From NCBI RefSeq assembly GCF_900163785.1, contig NZ_FUKN01000014.1, positions 372,001-436,000 on the forward strand: 64,000 nt of DNA, given 5' to 3'. The stretch comes from Psychrobacter sp. JB385 (GTDB lineage: Bacteria; Pseudomonadota; Gammaproteobacteria; Pseudomonadales; Moraxellaceae). This document shows, one piece after another, positions 56,881 through 64,000 of this stretch (positions within the stretch are counted from its first letter, which is position 1; each line of letters begins with the position of its first letter). Both the position numbers and the translations under genes were made by a program. The notes beneath the pieces were generated by a model. That model was not told the DNA's origin, did not search any database, and worked only from the letters and a program-made list of their open reading frames with translations.

Positions 56881-57528
56881 TTAAGACGGTTCACTGTTTT
56901 TGCCTTGGCGACGCGCCTCTAACTCGGCTTTGGGTATCCATGCCCATGTCATCTCAACCACGATAGGATCGCGCTCGCTATCAGACTCACGGTCATGAAT
57001 CACGCAAGGAATCACCATATCACCTTTTGGGGTGTTTAAAATATCTAAGCGCTGCTCATCTGATAAACTGGCGATGGCGGCTATTTGGCCTTTTTTGATC
57101 GGGCGATAAAAATTGACCGAATACGACTTAATCAGTAGCACACGATCAGAGGGCAAGTTTAAACCCAAAATAAAACCAGTGGCTGTCTCTGCCAATAACG
57201 TGATGGCCACGGCATGAATAGACCCGATATGGTTTTGAACCGTTTTGGTATTATTCAAACTGACCACCACTTGGTTGGGCTCGACCGTTTCGTAATAAAC
57301 TCCCGTCGTTCCTACGTAGGGGACGACTTTACCAAAAGCTTTAGACAAGATGCTAGAACGCGCACTGTTGGGCAAGTACTTGGTGACAGATAAGAGCTTG
57401 GTGAATTGGTTACTGATGGGTCTGAGCGTACTGTTTGATGGTTCGACTGGCAATCTTGCGTTGTCAGAAACTTTGGTTGGCGATTTTTTTGCCAGTTTGA
57501 TAGGCAGCTTTTTTAATAATCCTGACAT
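56881..57528 (-). CDS. DUF4442 hotdog-fold protein, possible thioesterase
   Basis: 215 residues from the ATG at 57528 (AAGGA ribosome site); the frame opens ten codons earlier. The hotdog fold is seen in the segment GVYYETVEPNQVVVSLNNTKTVQNHIGSIHAVAITLLAETATGFILG (quoted in part: NHIGSIHAVAI), with a His-Ala motif at the helix, typical of PaaI/DUF4442 thioesterases. RPIKKGQIAAIASL and PCVIHDRESDSERDPIVVEMTWAW complete it. The substrate is unknown. A basic N-terminal region of about 50 residues is an addition. Confidence 0.8.
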   Translation of the reverse strand: MSGLLKKLPIKLAKKSPTKVSDNARLPVEPSNSTLRPISNQFTKLLSVTKYLPNSARSSILSKAFGKVVPYVGTTGVYYETVEPNQVVVSLNNTKTVQNHIGSIHAVAITLLAETATGFILGLNLPSDRVLLIKSYSVNFYRPIKKGQIAAIASLSDEQRLDILNTPKGDMVIPCVIHDRESDSERDPIVVEMTWAWIPKAELEARRQGKNSEPS

Positions 57529-57573
57529 ACAAAATTCCTTAAAGTGAAGTGGTTTCAACGTGTTAGTGACAGG

Positions 57574-57699
57574 GTATGGTCAGCTCAATATAAAAGAGCG
57601 CTGCGTGCGACTGGTACTCATTTTTTTTGCGTACTAATACAGAGGCTACGTAAGACTCATTCCAATCGCACTGTCTCGTTTTTACAGTCAATCGGCTAT
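57574..57699 (-). repeat. Quasi-palindromic intergenic repeat, copy D
   Basis: About 126 bases from GTATGGTCAGCTCAATATAAAA to AATCGGCTATC. On the minus strand it holds the core GTAGCCTCTGT. It is the most degraded copy. It lies upstream of the DUF4442 gene. The remaining bases to 58050 hold no gene or repeat that I recognise. Confidence 0.7.
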
Positions 57700-58050
57700 C
57701 GTTCAAGTAAGCTGAGCTTATGAAAAGTGATACTTCACACGATTGAGAAGCGTAACCTTACAAGCTTTATCCTAGCAGCTATTTGAACTATGGTACATTA
57801 ACGCAGGTATCTCGACCATTATTACAATGAACTGCTGCGCTCAAAAAATCGCAGTCATGCAATGCGATGGCTGAGTCCTATGCTCTAGCCAAATGCCCAA
57901 TATTCAACCAAGCTAAGCAAGTACAAGAAATGGCAAGGTCAGTTACTTATGTATCGGCAGCTAGATGCTAGGTCGCGAGCCGCGCTATAATAGTGAGATT
58001 TTAGCGTGTTGTATGTGTTTCTCACGCAATTTTTACTGCTGGATAATGTC

Positions 58051-59526
58051 ATGCCTGATATGTTTCATCATAAGCCTCTCAATATCATCTACACAGGCGT
58101 CGCTGGTACGGGTAAGACTCACCGACTGCTACAAATCGCTAAAGACTATACCGATTATCTGCCAAAAACCAATCATAAGGATTTGCTGGTACAGCTCTTA
58201 CAAGAATTGAGCTGGCGTGAAGTGGTGTGTTTGATATTTTTGGAGTTTCAATCCAGAAAGCAAGACTTAGTAAAAGTACCTGAGCTTGTCAATCATGAGT
58301 TTTATATTGCAAAAGCCTCATTAAATGCGCGTGACAATCATTTGAGTAACACGGCATGGGCGGTACTACAAACACACAGTCCTACTGATTCAAAAACAGT
58401 CGTTTCTAAAAACCGAGCCAGCCAAGCTTATTTTGACAAAGACCATAGCGGCGCATGGTATTTATTGCCCGACAGCCTCACGCTATTAGAGGACTTATCA
58501 CAGCAGTTAGCCGAATTTCAGCAGGCGCAGCAGGATTGTCATACCGGTCAAGGTAGACGCTTTAGCCAACAGCGCTTTAGCATGGTCAGCTTCCATCAGG
58601 CCTATGGTTATGAGGAGTTCGTAGAAGGGATTCGCCCCGTCATGACAACCTCTCACCCCAATAAAGACAGTCATATACAGGCCAATAATATACCTGCCCA
58701 AATGAGTTATGCGATCCAAGAAGGCGCATTTTTAAAGCTTTGTCAGCGCGCGGCTAATAATCCTGATCAGCGTTATGCGGTGCTGATTGATGAGATCAAT
58801 CGTGCCAACGTCTCACGTGTGTTTGGGGAGTTGCTCAGTCTGATTGAGCCAGATAAACGAGCTGGTATGCAAAATGCGATGACGGTCAATCTCGCCTATT
58901 CTGGACGGCCCTTTAGCTTGCCTGCCAACGTCGATATTTATGCCACGATGAATACGCAAGATCATTCTTTGGCGCCACTTGATATGGCGCTGCGTCGTCG
59001 TTTTCGTTTTATAGATTGTCCACCGCAGCCTGAACTGTTACCTATCATTACTCTTGGCACAGACTCACAGACTGATGATGCTGTAGAGATTGATTTGTCC
59101 AAATTATTGATGGGTTTAAACCTTCGTATTACGCAAGTCTTAGGGTCAGAGGCCCAGCTTGGACATGCTTTTTTATGGTCGGTGAGCACCCTTGAACAAT
59201 TACAAATAGCACTGAGTGAACAAATTATTCCACAATTGGCACAAGCAGCAGGTGGACAAGTTGCCGTTTTACAATATATTTTTAAAGATGAGCCGCAGCC
59301 ACTGAGCGCGCAGTTTATTCAAGACAATCAAGCACTGATGAACCATGACGCAAGTCATCACATGGACAATCAAAGCAATACCGCCGCCCAGCATCCAATG
59401 TTTTCAGGACACAACGCTTTTCTGACGCAGTCGATGACTACAGGTAATTATAGAATCAATGCAGATCTCATCACCAAGACAGGCGAGTTTGCCAAGCCCT
59501 TTGTCTATCAGCGTTTGTATGATTAA
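58051..59526 (+). CDS. McrB-like AAA+ ATPase of a two-gene McrBC restriction system
   Basis: 491 residues from the ATG at 58051; the frame opens 15 codons earlier. Walker A GVAGTGKT is at about 16-23, so the N-terminal methyl-DNA-binding domain of E. coli McrB is missing. Between about 48 and 150 is an inserted region (LSWREVVCLIFLEFQ...WAVLQTHSP...YFDKDHSGAWYLL) that looks like a compact, possibly DNA-binding domain. McrB motifs follow: SFHQAYGYEEFVEGIRPV, VLIDEINRANVSRVFGEL (Walker B) and YATMNTQDHSLAPLDMALRRRF. McrB-type ATPases use GTP or ATP to move on DNA and drive the McrC nuclease. It is 12 bases upstream of mcrC. Confidence 0.9.
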   Translation: MPDMFHHKPLNIIYTGVAGTGKTHRLLQIAKDYTDYLPKTNHKDLLVQLLQELSWREVVCLIFLEFQSRKQDLVKVPELVNHEFYIAKASLNARDNHLSNTAWAVLQTHSPTDSKTVVSKNRASQAYFDKDHSGAWYLLPDSLTLLEDLSQQLAEFQQAQQDCHTGQGRRFSQQRFSMVSFHQAYGYEEFVEGIRPVMTTSHPNKDSHIQANNIPAQMSYAIQEGAFLKLCQRAANNPDQRYAVLIDEINRANVSRVFGELLSLIEPDKRAGMQNAMTVNLAYSGRPFSLPANVDIYATMNTQDHSLAPLDMALRRRFRFIDCPPQPELLPIITLGTDSQTDDAVEIDLSKLLMGLNLRITQVLGSEAQLGHAFLWSVSTLEQLQIALSEQIIPQLAQAAGGQVAVLQYIFKDEPQPLSAQFIQDNQALMNHDASHHMDNQSNTAAQHPMFSGHNAFLTQSMTTGNYRINADLITKTGEFAKPFVYQRLYD

Positions 59527-59538
59527 GGATGTGGCGCA

Positions 59539-61095
59539 ATGATTAATAGCCAAAAGTCCCATCAGAATCAGAATTCTACGTTAATGCAAGCGAGTCGCAC
59601 CCAGATGGATACGCTTCCGAACAATCACAGCAATCACAGCAATCACGTCATCACTGTCTTTGAGCATCAACGTCTGACAGCACAAGACTTCATGCACAGC
59701 GCTGATTTTTATTGGCTGATGGCACAAGAGTTTGCAGTATTTACTATTAAGCGTAAGCAAGGGGCGTGGCAATTAAAGGTTGGCCATTATATCGGTATCG
59801 TCTTATTACCTAGTGGCGTGATGCTTGAGATATTGCCAAAGCTAATGGCCAATCATGACAACCCTCGCATACAGCACCAATCTGGTCATACCGCCTCGCA
59901 TCAGAGCCAATTAGAAAAAACCCGTCAATGGGTGCAAAACATGTTGTTTGATCTGACTCAGCGCAGTGAGCATCCCTGTAAGTTACCCAATACAAAAAAT
60001 TTGGGTCAACTGAGTCATCATTTGACAGCTTTGCCCATAGCGACATTGCCACTGCCTGATTGGCTGATTGAGCAGTTCTTACAGAGATTGGCACATTATC
60101 AACCGACCAGACACTATCAGGCACAGACGCATAATCAATCTTCATTGCAGGGCCGGTTGCTCATCAAAGAGCAGCTTCGGCATAACAGTATGCAGCCGCA
60201 TAAATTCATGTGTGAGAGCAGCGTGTTGCATCAAGACATGCTGGGTAACCGCGTGATTAAAAGTGCTTTGGTCATATTGGCACCTATGTTTTCTAAATCT
60301 GTATCGCTCAAGTGCTTACAAGCATGGCAAAAAGTACCTATGCTGACCCAGCATGAGAGGCAGCAGCTAACATCGATTTACCAGCGAGCAAAGCGGCAGC
60401 TTGACATGCAGCCACTAAAAGCGCAGCAATTACGAGCGGCGCAGCAATTATTAGACTTGGCATATTGGTTATTACAGCAATCAGATATGGCCACAGGCAA
60501 TGGTATCGCTCCAAAAAAAATCTCTAAGAGCAATGTATCTGAACTGCGTTTGTGCCTTCTAATCGACATGAACCAAGCGTTTGAACAATGGGTAAGTCAG
60601 CGCATTGCATCGACATTTATGCAAACGAGTCGCCAATACCGACCGCTGTATCAAACGCAGCGGGTTTGGCTCAGCGATGCAGAAGGGCAGGCATGCTTGT
60701 CTATTCGTCCAGATTTGCTGATGTATAAGGCAGCCACGAGTCACGCGCATCATCACAGCCAAAGCCATACAAACGATGTGCCTGATACCAACGTGTCAGG
60801 GCACTATAGTCATGTCATCGATGTTAAATGGAAACCGCTATCTCACGCAGCTTTGATTAGTGCAAGTGATGCTTATCAATTGACAAGTTATGCGCAGGCA
60901 TATCAAGCACAGCAAGTGTGGCTGGTCTATCCTGTTCAAGATGACGTGCGGCAACCCATTGCACTCAAACAAGTACAGTATGAGAACGAAAACGCTGACA
61001 ATGAACGCGAGCATGCGCAATTGTGGCTCATGCCATTCAATGTTCTAACAGGGTCTATCAACAGTGGCTTGCTTCCTAAATTAGATATAGTATAA
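59539..61095 (+). CDS. McrC-like nuclease subunit
   Basis: 518 residues. The N-terminal part (FEHQRLTAQDF, LKVGHYIGIVLLPSGVMLEILPKL) is the McrC/DUF2357-type beta barrel that contacts the McrB ring. The C-terminal PD-(D/E)xK nuclease is seen in CLSIRPDLLMYKA and HVIDVKWKPL (Asp, then Asp-x-Lys). A His/Ser/Asn-rich insert (about 395-425) separates the two catalytic blocks. The first 35 residues are polar and poorly conserved. Together with the ATPase it should cut DNA, classically modified DNA; the target here is unknown. Confidence 0.9.
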   Translation: MINSQKSHQNQNSTLMQASRTQMDTLPNNHSNHSNHVITVFEHQRLTAQDFMHSADFYWLMAQEFAVFTIKRKQGAWQLKVGHYIGIVLLPSGVMLEILPKLMANHDNPRIQHQSGHTASHQSQLEKTRQWVQNMLFDLTQRSEHPCKLPNTKNLGQLSHHLTALPIATLPLPDWLIEQFLQRLAHYQPTRHYQAQTHNQSSLQGRLLIKEQLRHNSMQPHKFMCESSVLHQDMLGNRVIKSALVILAPMFSKSVSLKCLQAWQKVPMLTQHERQQLTSIYQRAKRQLDMQPLKAQQLRAAQQLLDLAYWLLQQSDMATGNGIAPKKISKSNVSELRLCLLIDMNQAFEQWVSQRIASTFMQTSRQYRPLYQTQRVWLSDAEGQACLSIRPDLLMYKAATSHAHHHSQSHTNDVPDTNVSGHYSHVIDVKWKPLSHAALISASDAYQLTSYAQAYQAQQVWLVYPVQDDVRQPIALKQVQYENENADNEREHAQLWLMPFNVLTGSINSGLLPKLDIV

Positions 61096-61213
61096 TCACG
61101 CTACGGGCGATGGCATATCATGGCTGGTAAGAGTTTTGGTCTCACGTATTTTGATAAATAATGCGTATTTTTCAAATAATTGCGAATTATTTTAAATTAA
61201 TTAAAAATAGGTG

Positions 61214-61242
61214 TTGACACAATCGGCTTTACCCCTTAATAT
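61214..61242 (+). promoter_or_regulatory. Strong sigma-70 promoter of the tRNA cluster
   Basis: TTGACA (61214-61219), a 17-base spacer and TAATAT (61237-61242), followed by a GC-rich discriminator (GTGCACC). The sequence is near consensus. It is about 90 bases before tRNA-Pro. Confidence 0.85.
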
Positions 61243-61330
61243 GTGCACCTCGATAGCGAGGAACATTAACAAGTTAGCGGCATTGCCAATAACGAGTTGG
61301 TTAACAAACTATCGTGATAATAGAGAATTT

Positions 61331-61407
<77 letters not shown>

Positions 61408-61416
61408 TCTATTTTA

Positions 61417-61438
61417 AGAGCCTTACAGGCTTTTTTTT
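61417..61438 (+). terminator. Weak terminator-like hairpin after tRNA-Pro
   Basis: AGCC, a five-base loop, GGCT and a run of eight T. The stem is short, so it may only attenuate before the next tRNA. Confidence 0.5.
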
Positions 61439-61501
61439 ATGTATAATGATTTAGTTTAAGATATCTCTTGAACTGATGTAATATATAAAAAGCCCCTAAG
61501 A

Positions 61502-61578
61502 GCGCCTGTAGCTCAGTTGGATAGAGCACCTGCCTTCTAAGTAGGTGGTCGCAGGTTCGAGCCCTGCCAGGCGCACCA
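61502..61578 (+). tRNA. tRNA-Arg (anticodon TCT)
   Basis: 77 bases with CCA. Acceptor GCGCCTG pairs with CAGGCGC; T arm GGTTCGAGCC; anticodon loop CTTCTAA, giving TCT, which reads AGA and AGG codons. Confidence 0.97.
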
Positions 61579-61617
61579 TTTAGCCTGCATATTTTGCCAG
61601 TCCTTGGCAACAGTTAT

Positions 61618-61694
61618 GGCGGTTGTAGCTCAGTTGGTAGAGCCCCGGGTTGTGATCTCGGTTGTCGTGGGTTCGAGTCCCATCAGTCGCCCCA
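61618..61694 (+). tRNA. tRNA-His (anticodon GTG)
   Basis: 77 bases with CCA, including the extra G at position -1 facing discriminator C that marks tRNA-His. The anticodon loop TTGTGAT gives GTG. The acceptor has two G-T pairs. No terminator is clear downstream. Confidence 0.95.
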
Positions 61695-62135
61695 TTTTTA
61701 TTCTGCAAAACCCCCTCTTTGTTCCCATCGATTTTATCTTATTATATGTTGTGCTATTATTATCAGCCGCTGCCATCTTTGGCATTTTTGCGTGTCTGGT
61801 TGGTTTTGCATTAAATTCTATATATTCGTATTTAAGAATATAATAAGTAGTTGCGGTACTTTTTCTAAATATTTGACGATCCTTTTCATAGAAAGCGACA
61901 AACGGTCAAGTGCTGTATTAGAATAGGACGGTACTCTCATTGAATACCCATACTTTGTTAGTTGATATAAGATTCAACCGCTACCATACGAGTCTTAATC
62001 AAACTGGTGCAAAAAATATAATGAAACATCATGTATTACACATTGAGTGAGTTTAAGGCCATCGTAATTAGTAGGTAGGTGTTTGCTTATTTTTGATAAG
62101 CTACTACTGACCTTGTACAATTGAGGAAGTGATTG
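61695..62135 (+). other. Intergenic region between tRNA-His and the AraC gene
   Basis: About 440 bases, A+T-rich. Open frames that run across the tRNA-His gene are artefacts. No repeat or firm promoter box was recognised. Confidence 0.35.
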
Positions 62136-63068
62136 ATGGACGCATTAAGTGTCTTGTTGCAAAACGTGCATTTGTTTGAAACCAAGTATTATCGTTTGAA
62201 TGGTAATGGAAATTGGTCTTATTCTATTACTAGAAAGGATACCCTTTTATTTTATCTAGTCATGTCTGGAAGCTTTTGTATTGATGTTGGTAATGGCCTA
62301 AGACAAGCGCATGCTGGCGATATCATCATGATTCCCAATGCCTATCAGCATGTCAGTTACGCCCTCAATCACAATGGTAATGATGCCAAACCGTTAGATG
62401 AGATGCTGACGCACTGTAAAGAGCACACGCTTGAAATCGATGGTAATGGTGAGCCAAATTCGTCGTTGATATTGATAGAATGCAAATATGATAAAGAGAT
62501 GATTCGTCCTTTATTGTCGATGTTGCCACCCATTTTGCCTGAAATTAATGAGAAATCAGGTAGGTTTGAAGTTATTGATGTCGAAATCAAGCTTTTGACG
62601 TTGGAAGCAGAGAGCGAGCGCATGGGCAAAACGGCGATTATCAATCATTGGGCAAGTATCATGATGATTGAATGTTTGCGTGTGTACATTGAAAAATTGC
62701 CAGAGGCGACAGAGAATTGGCTCAAAGCCATGAAGGATCCTTTTTTGACCAAAGCGCTGGCAGCGATGCATGAAGCGCCGAGTCAAAACTGGACCATCCA
62801 TAGACTTGCTGAGACGGCAGGTATGTCGCGTTCAAGCTTTGCTCAGCGTTTTAAAGAGACGGTTGGGGTGCCACCGCTGACGTATTTGATTGATTACCGC
62901 TTACGCCTTGCCGCGCGGTATCTGCGCTTACAACAAAACAGCATCAGTCGTATCAGTGAGCTGGTCGGCTACGCTTCTGACTCTACGTTCAGTCAAGCAT
63001 TCAAGCGTGTTTATGGCGTATCACCAAAAGCGTACCGTCAGCAATATCGTCAACAAAACATCGCTTAG
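62136..63068 (+). CDS. AraC-family transcriptional regulator with cupin-like sensor domain
   Basis: 310 residues from the ATG at 62136 (GAGG ribosome site nine bases upstream). The N-terminal half is the AraC-binding-like cupin (YSITRKDTLLFYLVMSGSF, AHAGDIIMIPNAYQHVSY). The C-terminal two HTH units are clear: NWTIHRLAETAGMSRSSFAQRFKETVG and ISRISELVGYASDSTFSQAFKRVYGVSP (in part). The ligand and target genes are unknown. Nothing nearby is an obvious target. Confidence 0.93.
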   Translation: MDALSVLLQNVHLFETKYYRLNGNGNWSYSITRKDTLLFYLVMSGSFCIDVGNGLRQAHAGDIIMIPNAYQHVSYALNHNGNDAKPLDEMLTHCKEHTLEIDGNGEPNSSLILIECKYDKEMIRPLLSMLPPILPEINEKSGRFEVIDVEIKLLTLEAESERMGKTAIINHWASIMMIECLRVYIEKLPEATENWLKAMKDPFLTKALAAMHEAPSQNWTIHRLAETAGMSRSSFAQRFKETVGVPPLTYLIDYRLRLAARYLRLQQNSISRISELVGYASDSTFSQAFKRVYGVSPKAYRQQYRQQNIA

Positions 63069-63097
63069 CCAAGCACAATCAGATATTTTTTGCTATA

Positions 63098-63138
63098 GAC
63101 AGGCATTAAGGCAATTACTACGCCCTTAATGTCTGTTT
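63098..63138 (+). terminator. Terminator of the AraC regulator gene
   Basis: CATTAAGG and CCTTAATG arms around a loop, flanked by AGACA/TGTCT and followed by a T-run, about 30 bases after the stop. Confidence 0.7.
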
Positions 63139-63340
63139 TTGTATATACGTATGACTTTCTAATGAGGTAAGCGTTCTGGTTCTGGCACGTGGTATTTTGA
63201 TGATGCAAAGCTGACAATGTGTGTGTGTTCAGGTACTATGGGAGGATGAATCATCTAGACGAGAAGTTTGTTAGTGCGCCCTATTACTGATAGTGCAGTA
63301 TGATCTAGATGATGTTTATTTTTGCTGCTGATGGTATGTT

Positions 63341-64000
63341 ATGACTGAACCGACCGCAAAGCCAAACGCACACCCCAATAATCAACAGGGCACTGCTGCG
63401 TCTACCAACGAATCAAGTAAGACGAGTGACAATCGTAATGTGACAAAAAGCAAAGGCAATCAAGGTTTGGTAGAGCCTTTGTCAAAGGGTCAAATGACTG
63501 ACGCACTCGATAAAGCGGCGTTACTGGCACTCTTTGTATTACCAGATGCGGCAGAACCCGTTGCTGGGCAAACCACTGCTGAAAATACTGCCGTCGGAGG
63601 CAGTGCAGAGTCGTCTACTGCGTTGTCTGAGAGCAGTATTGCTGAGCAGCGAGTAGCGCTTTATCACACTCAACATGAGCGTACGCGATTACTGTATCTT
63701 GCCTCAGCTGCCATACGTCCCACTTATTTGGTCCAAACACTCAAATCGCAATTTGCCGAATATCATCAATACCTACTCGCCCAGCAGCTCGATAAGCGTG
63801 GTTTGATGGATACAGATGGACTAGAGCGTTTGTGGCAGCAGCTACACGTGGTCGATGATATTATCGCTGATATTGTGCGCCATATGCCAGCGCAGCAGCC
63901 AGCAGGATGGCAACTCACCACGCAAGATGGACACAATCCATTGTGCTTTGCCACTGTTGGTAAGCTCAAACATGGCAAACCGATTCGAGATCAAAGCAGT
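63341..64000 (+). CDS. Unknown protein, 3' end outside the window
   Basis: 220 residues are visible with no stop. The frame starts MTEPTAKPNAHPNNQQGTAA; the first 45 residues and a stretch near 75-100 are low in complexity (Asn, Thr, Ser, Gln). Between are helices such as GQMTDALDKAALLALFVLP, and from about 108 a regular helical part (HERTRLLYLASAAIRPTYLVQ, QLHVVDDIIADIVRHM) leads to WQLTTQDGHNPLCFATVGKL. No signal peptide or catalytic motif is seen. I do not recognise the family. The ribosome site is weak, but the frame is long, free of stops and of typical base composition. Confidence 0.7.
   Translation, partial: MTEPTAKPNAHPNNQQGTAASTNESSKTSDNRNVTKSKGNQGLVEPLSKGQMTDALDKAALLALFVLPDAAEPVAGQTTAENTAVGGSAESSTALSESSIAEQRVALYHTQHERTRLLYLASAAIRPTYLVQTLKSQFAEYHQYLLAQQLDKRGLMDTDGLERLWQQLHVVDDIIADIVRHMPAQQPAGWQLTTQDGHNPLCFATVGKLKHGKPIRDQSS

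Noticed and set aside
61594..61926. Open frames across tRNA-His
   Set aside because: They overlap a complete tRNA gene and have no ribosome site.

Overview
The window is chromosomal DNA of a gammaproteobacterium of the Moraxellaceae, most likely Psychrobacter. This is an inference from protein flavour and gene content (RpoN with a long acidic insert, a wax-ester synthase, a solitary gspE, a MetR next to a polyamine ABC operon, Psychrobacter-type quasi-palindromic intergenic repeats); no 16S rRNA gene is present. Most of the window is ordinary housekeeping sequence of moderate G+C. Three stretches are visibly A+T-rich and look acquired: about 1750-6780, 11770-13050 and 37350-38110.

Layout. 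1-1422 is the 3' part of purL. 1423-6780 holds a long inverted repeat and a three-gene minus-strand operon (MBL-fold enzyme, trypsin-like protease fused to a HamA/DUF1837-like domain, HamB-like helicase) that I read as an unusual Hachiman-type defence system. 6875-9154 is threonine catabolism (tdh, kbl). 9155-11734 is a small envelope cluster (AmiD-like amidase and two lipoproteins) with a relic of a second amidase copy. 11842-12861 is a hicAB toxin-antitoxin unit with a third small gene and a perfect palindromic operator candidate. 13061-19507 carries a MOSC protein, rsfS, nadD, and the acetate pathway (ackA, pta) preceded by an unannotated 40-residue membrane peptide. 20030-24310 is lptM-lysA-dapF-xerC. 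24495-30945 has a nitrilase-family amidase, rpoN-hpf, thiS, a DUF423 protein, rpoH and a TusA-like protein. 31357-37127 has an M48 protease, yqeY, rpsU, two lipoproteins (one a cytochrome c), tsaD and crcB. 38116-42056 is metR and a polyamine ABC transporter lacking its binding protein. 42512-47605 has carbonic anhydrase, gloA, mscS, cytochrome c', hemF and ribA. 48249-57528 has dxs, suhB, a wax-ester synthase, thiG, gspE, a secreted RidA and a DUF4442 protein. 58051-61095 is an McrBC-type restriction pair. 61331-61694 is a tRNA-Pro/Arg/His cluster, followed by an AraC regulator and an incomplete unknown gene.

How it fits together. Two nucleic-acid defence systems (the Hachiman-like operon and McrBC) and one toxin-antitoxin unit are set among core genes. 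The most interesting item is the first: the HamA-like domain appears to have lost the E-x-K nuclease residues expected for the family and is fused instead to an intact-looking serine protease, beside an MBL-fold hydrolase. This suggests a Hachiman sensor wired to a protease/MBL effector. A family of about 130-146 bp quasi-palindromic repeats (four copies), one 171 bp MITE-like element, and several tandem repeats sit in the intergenic gaps.
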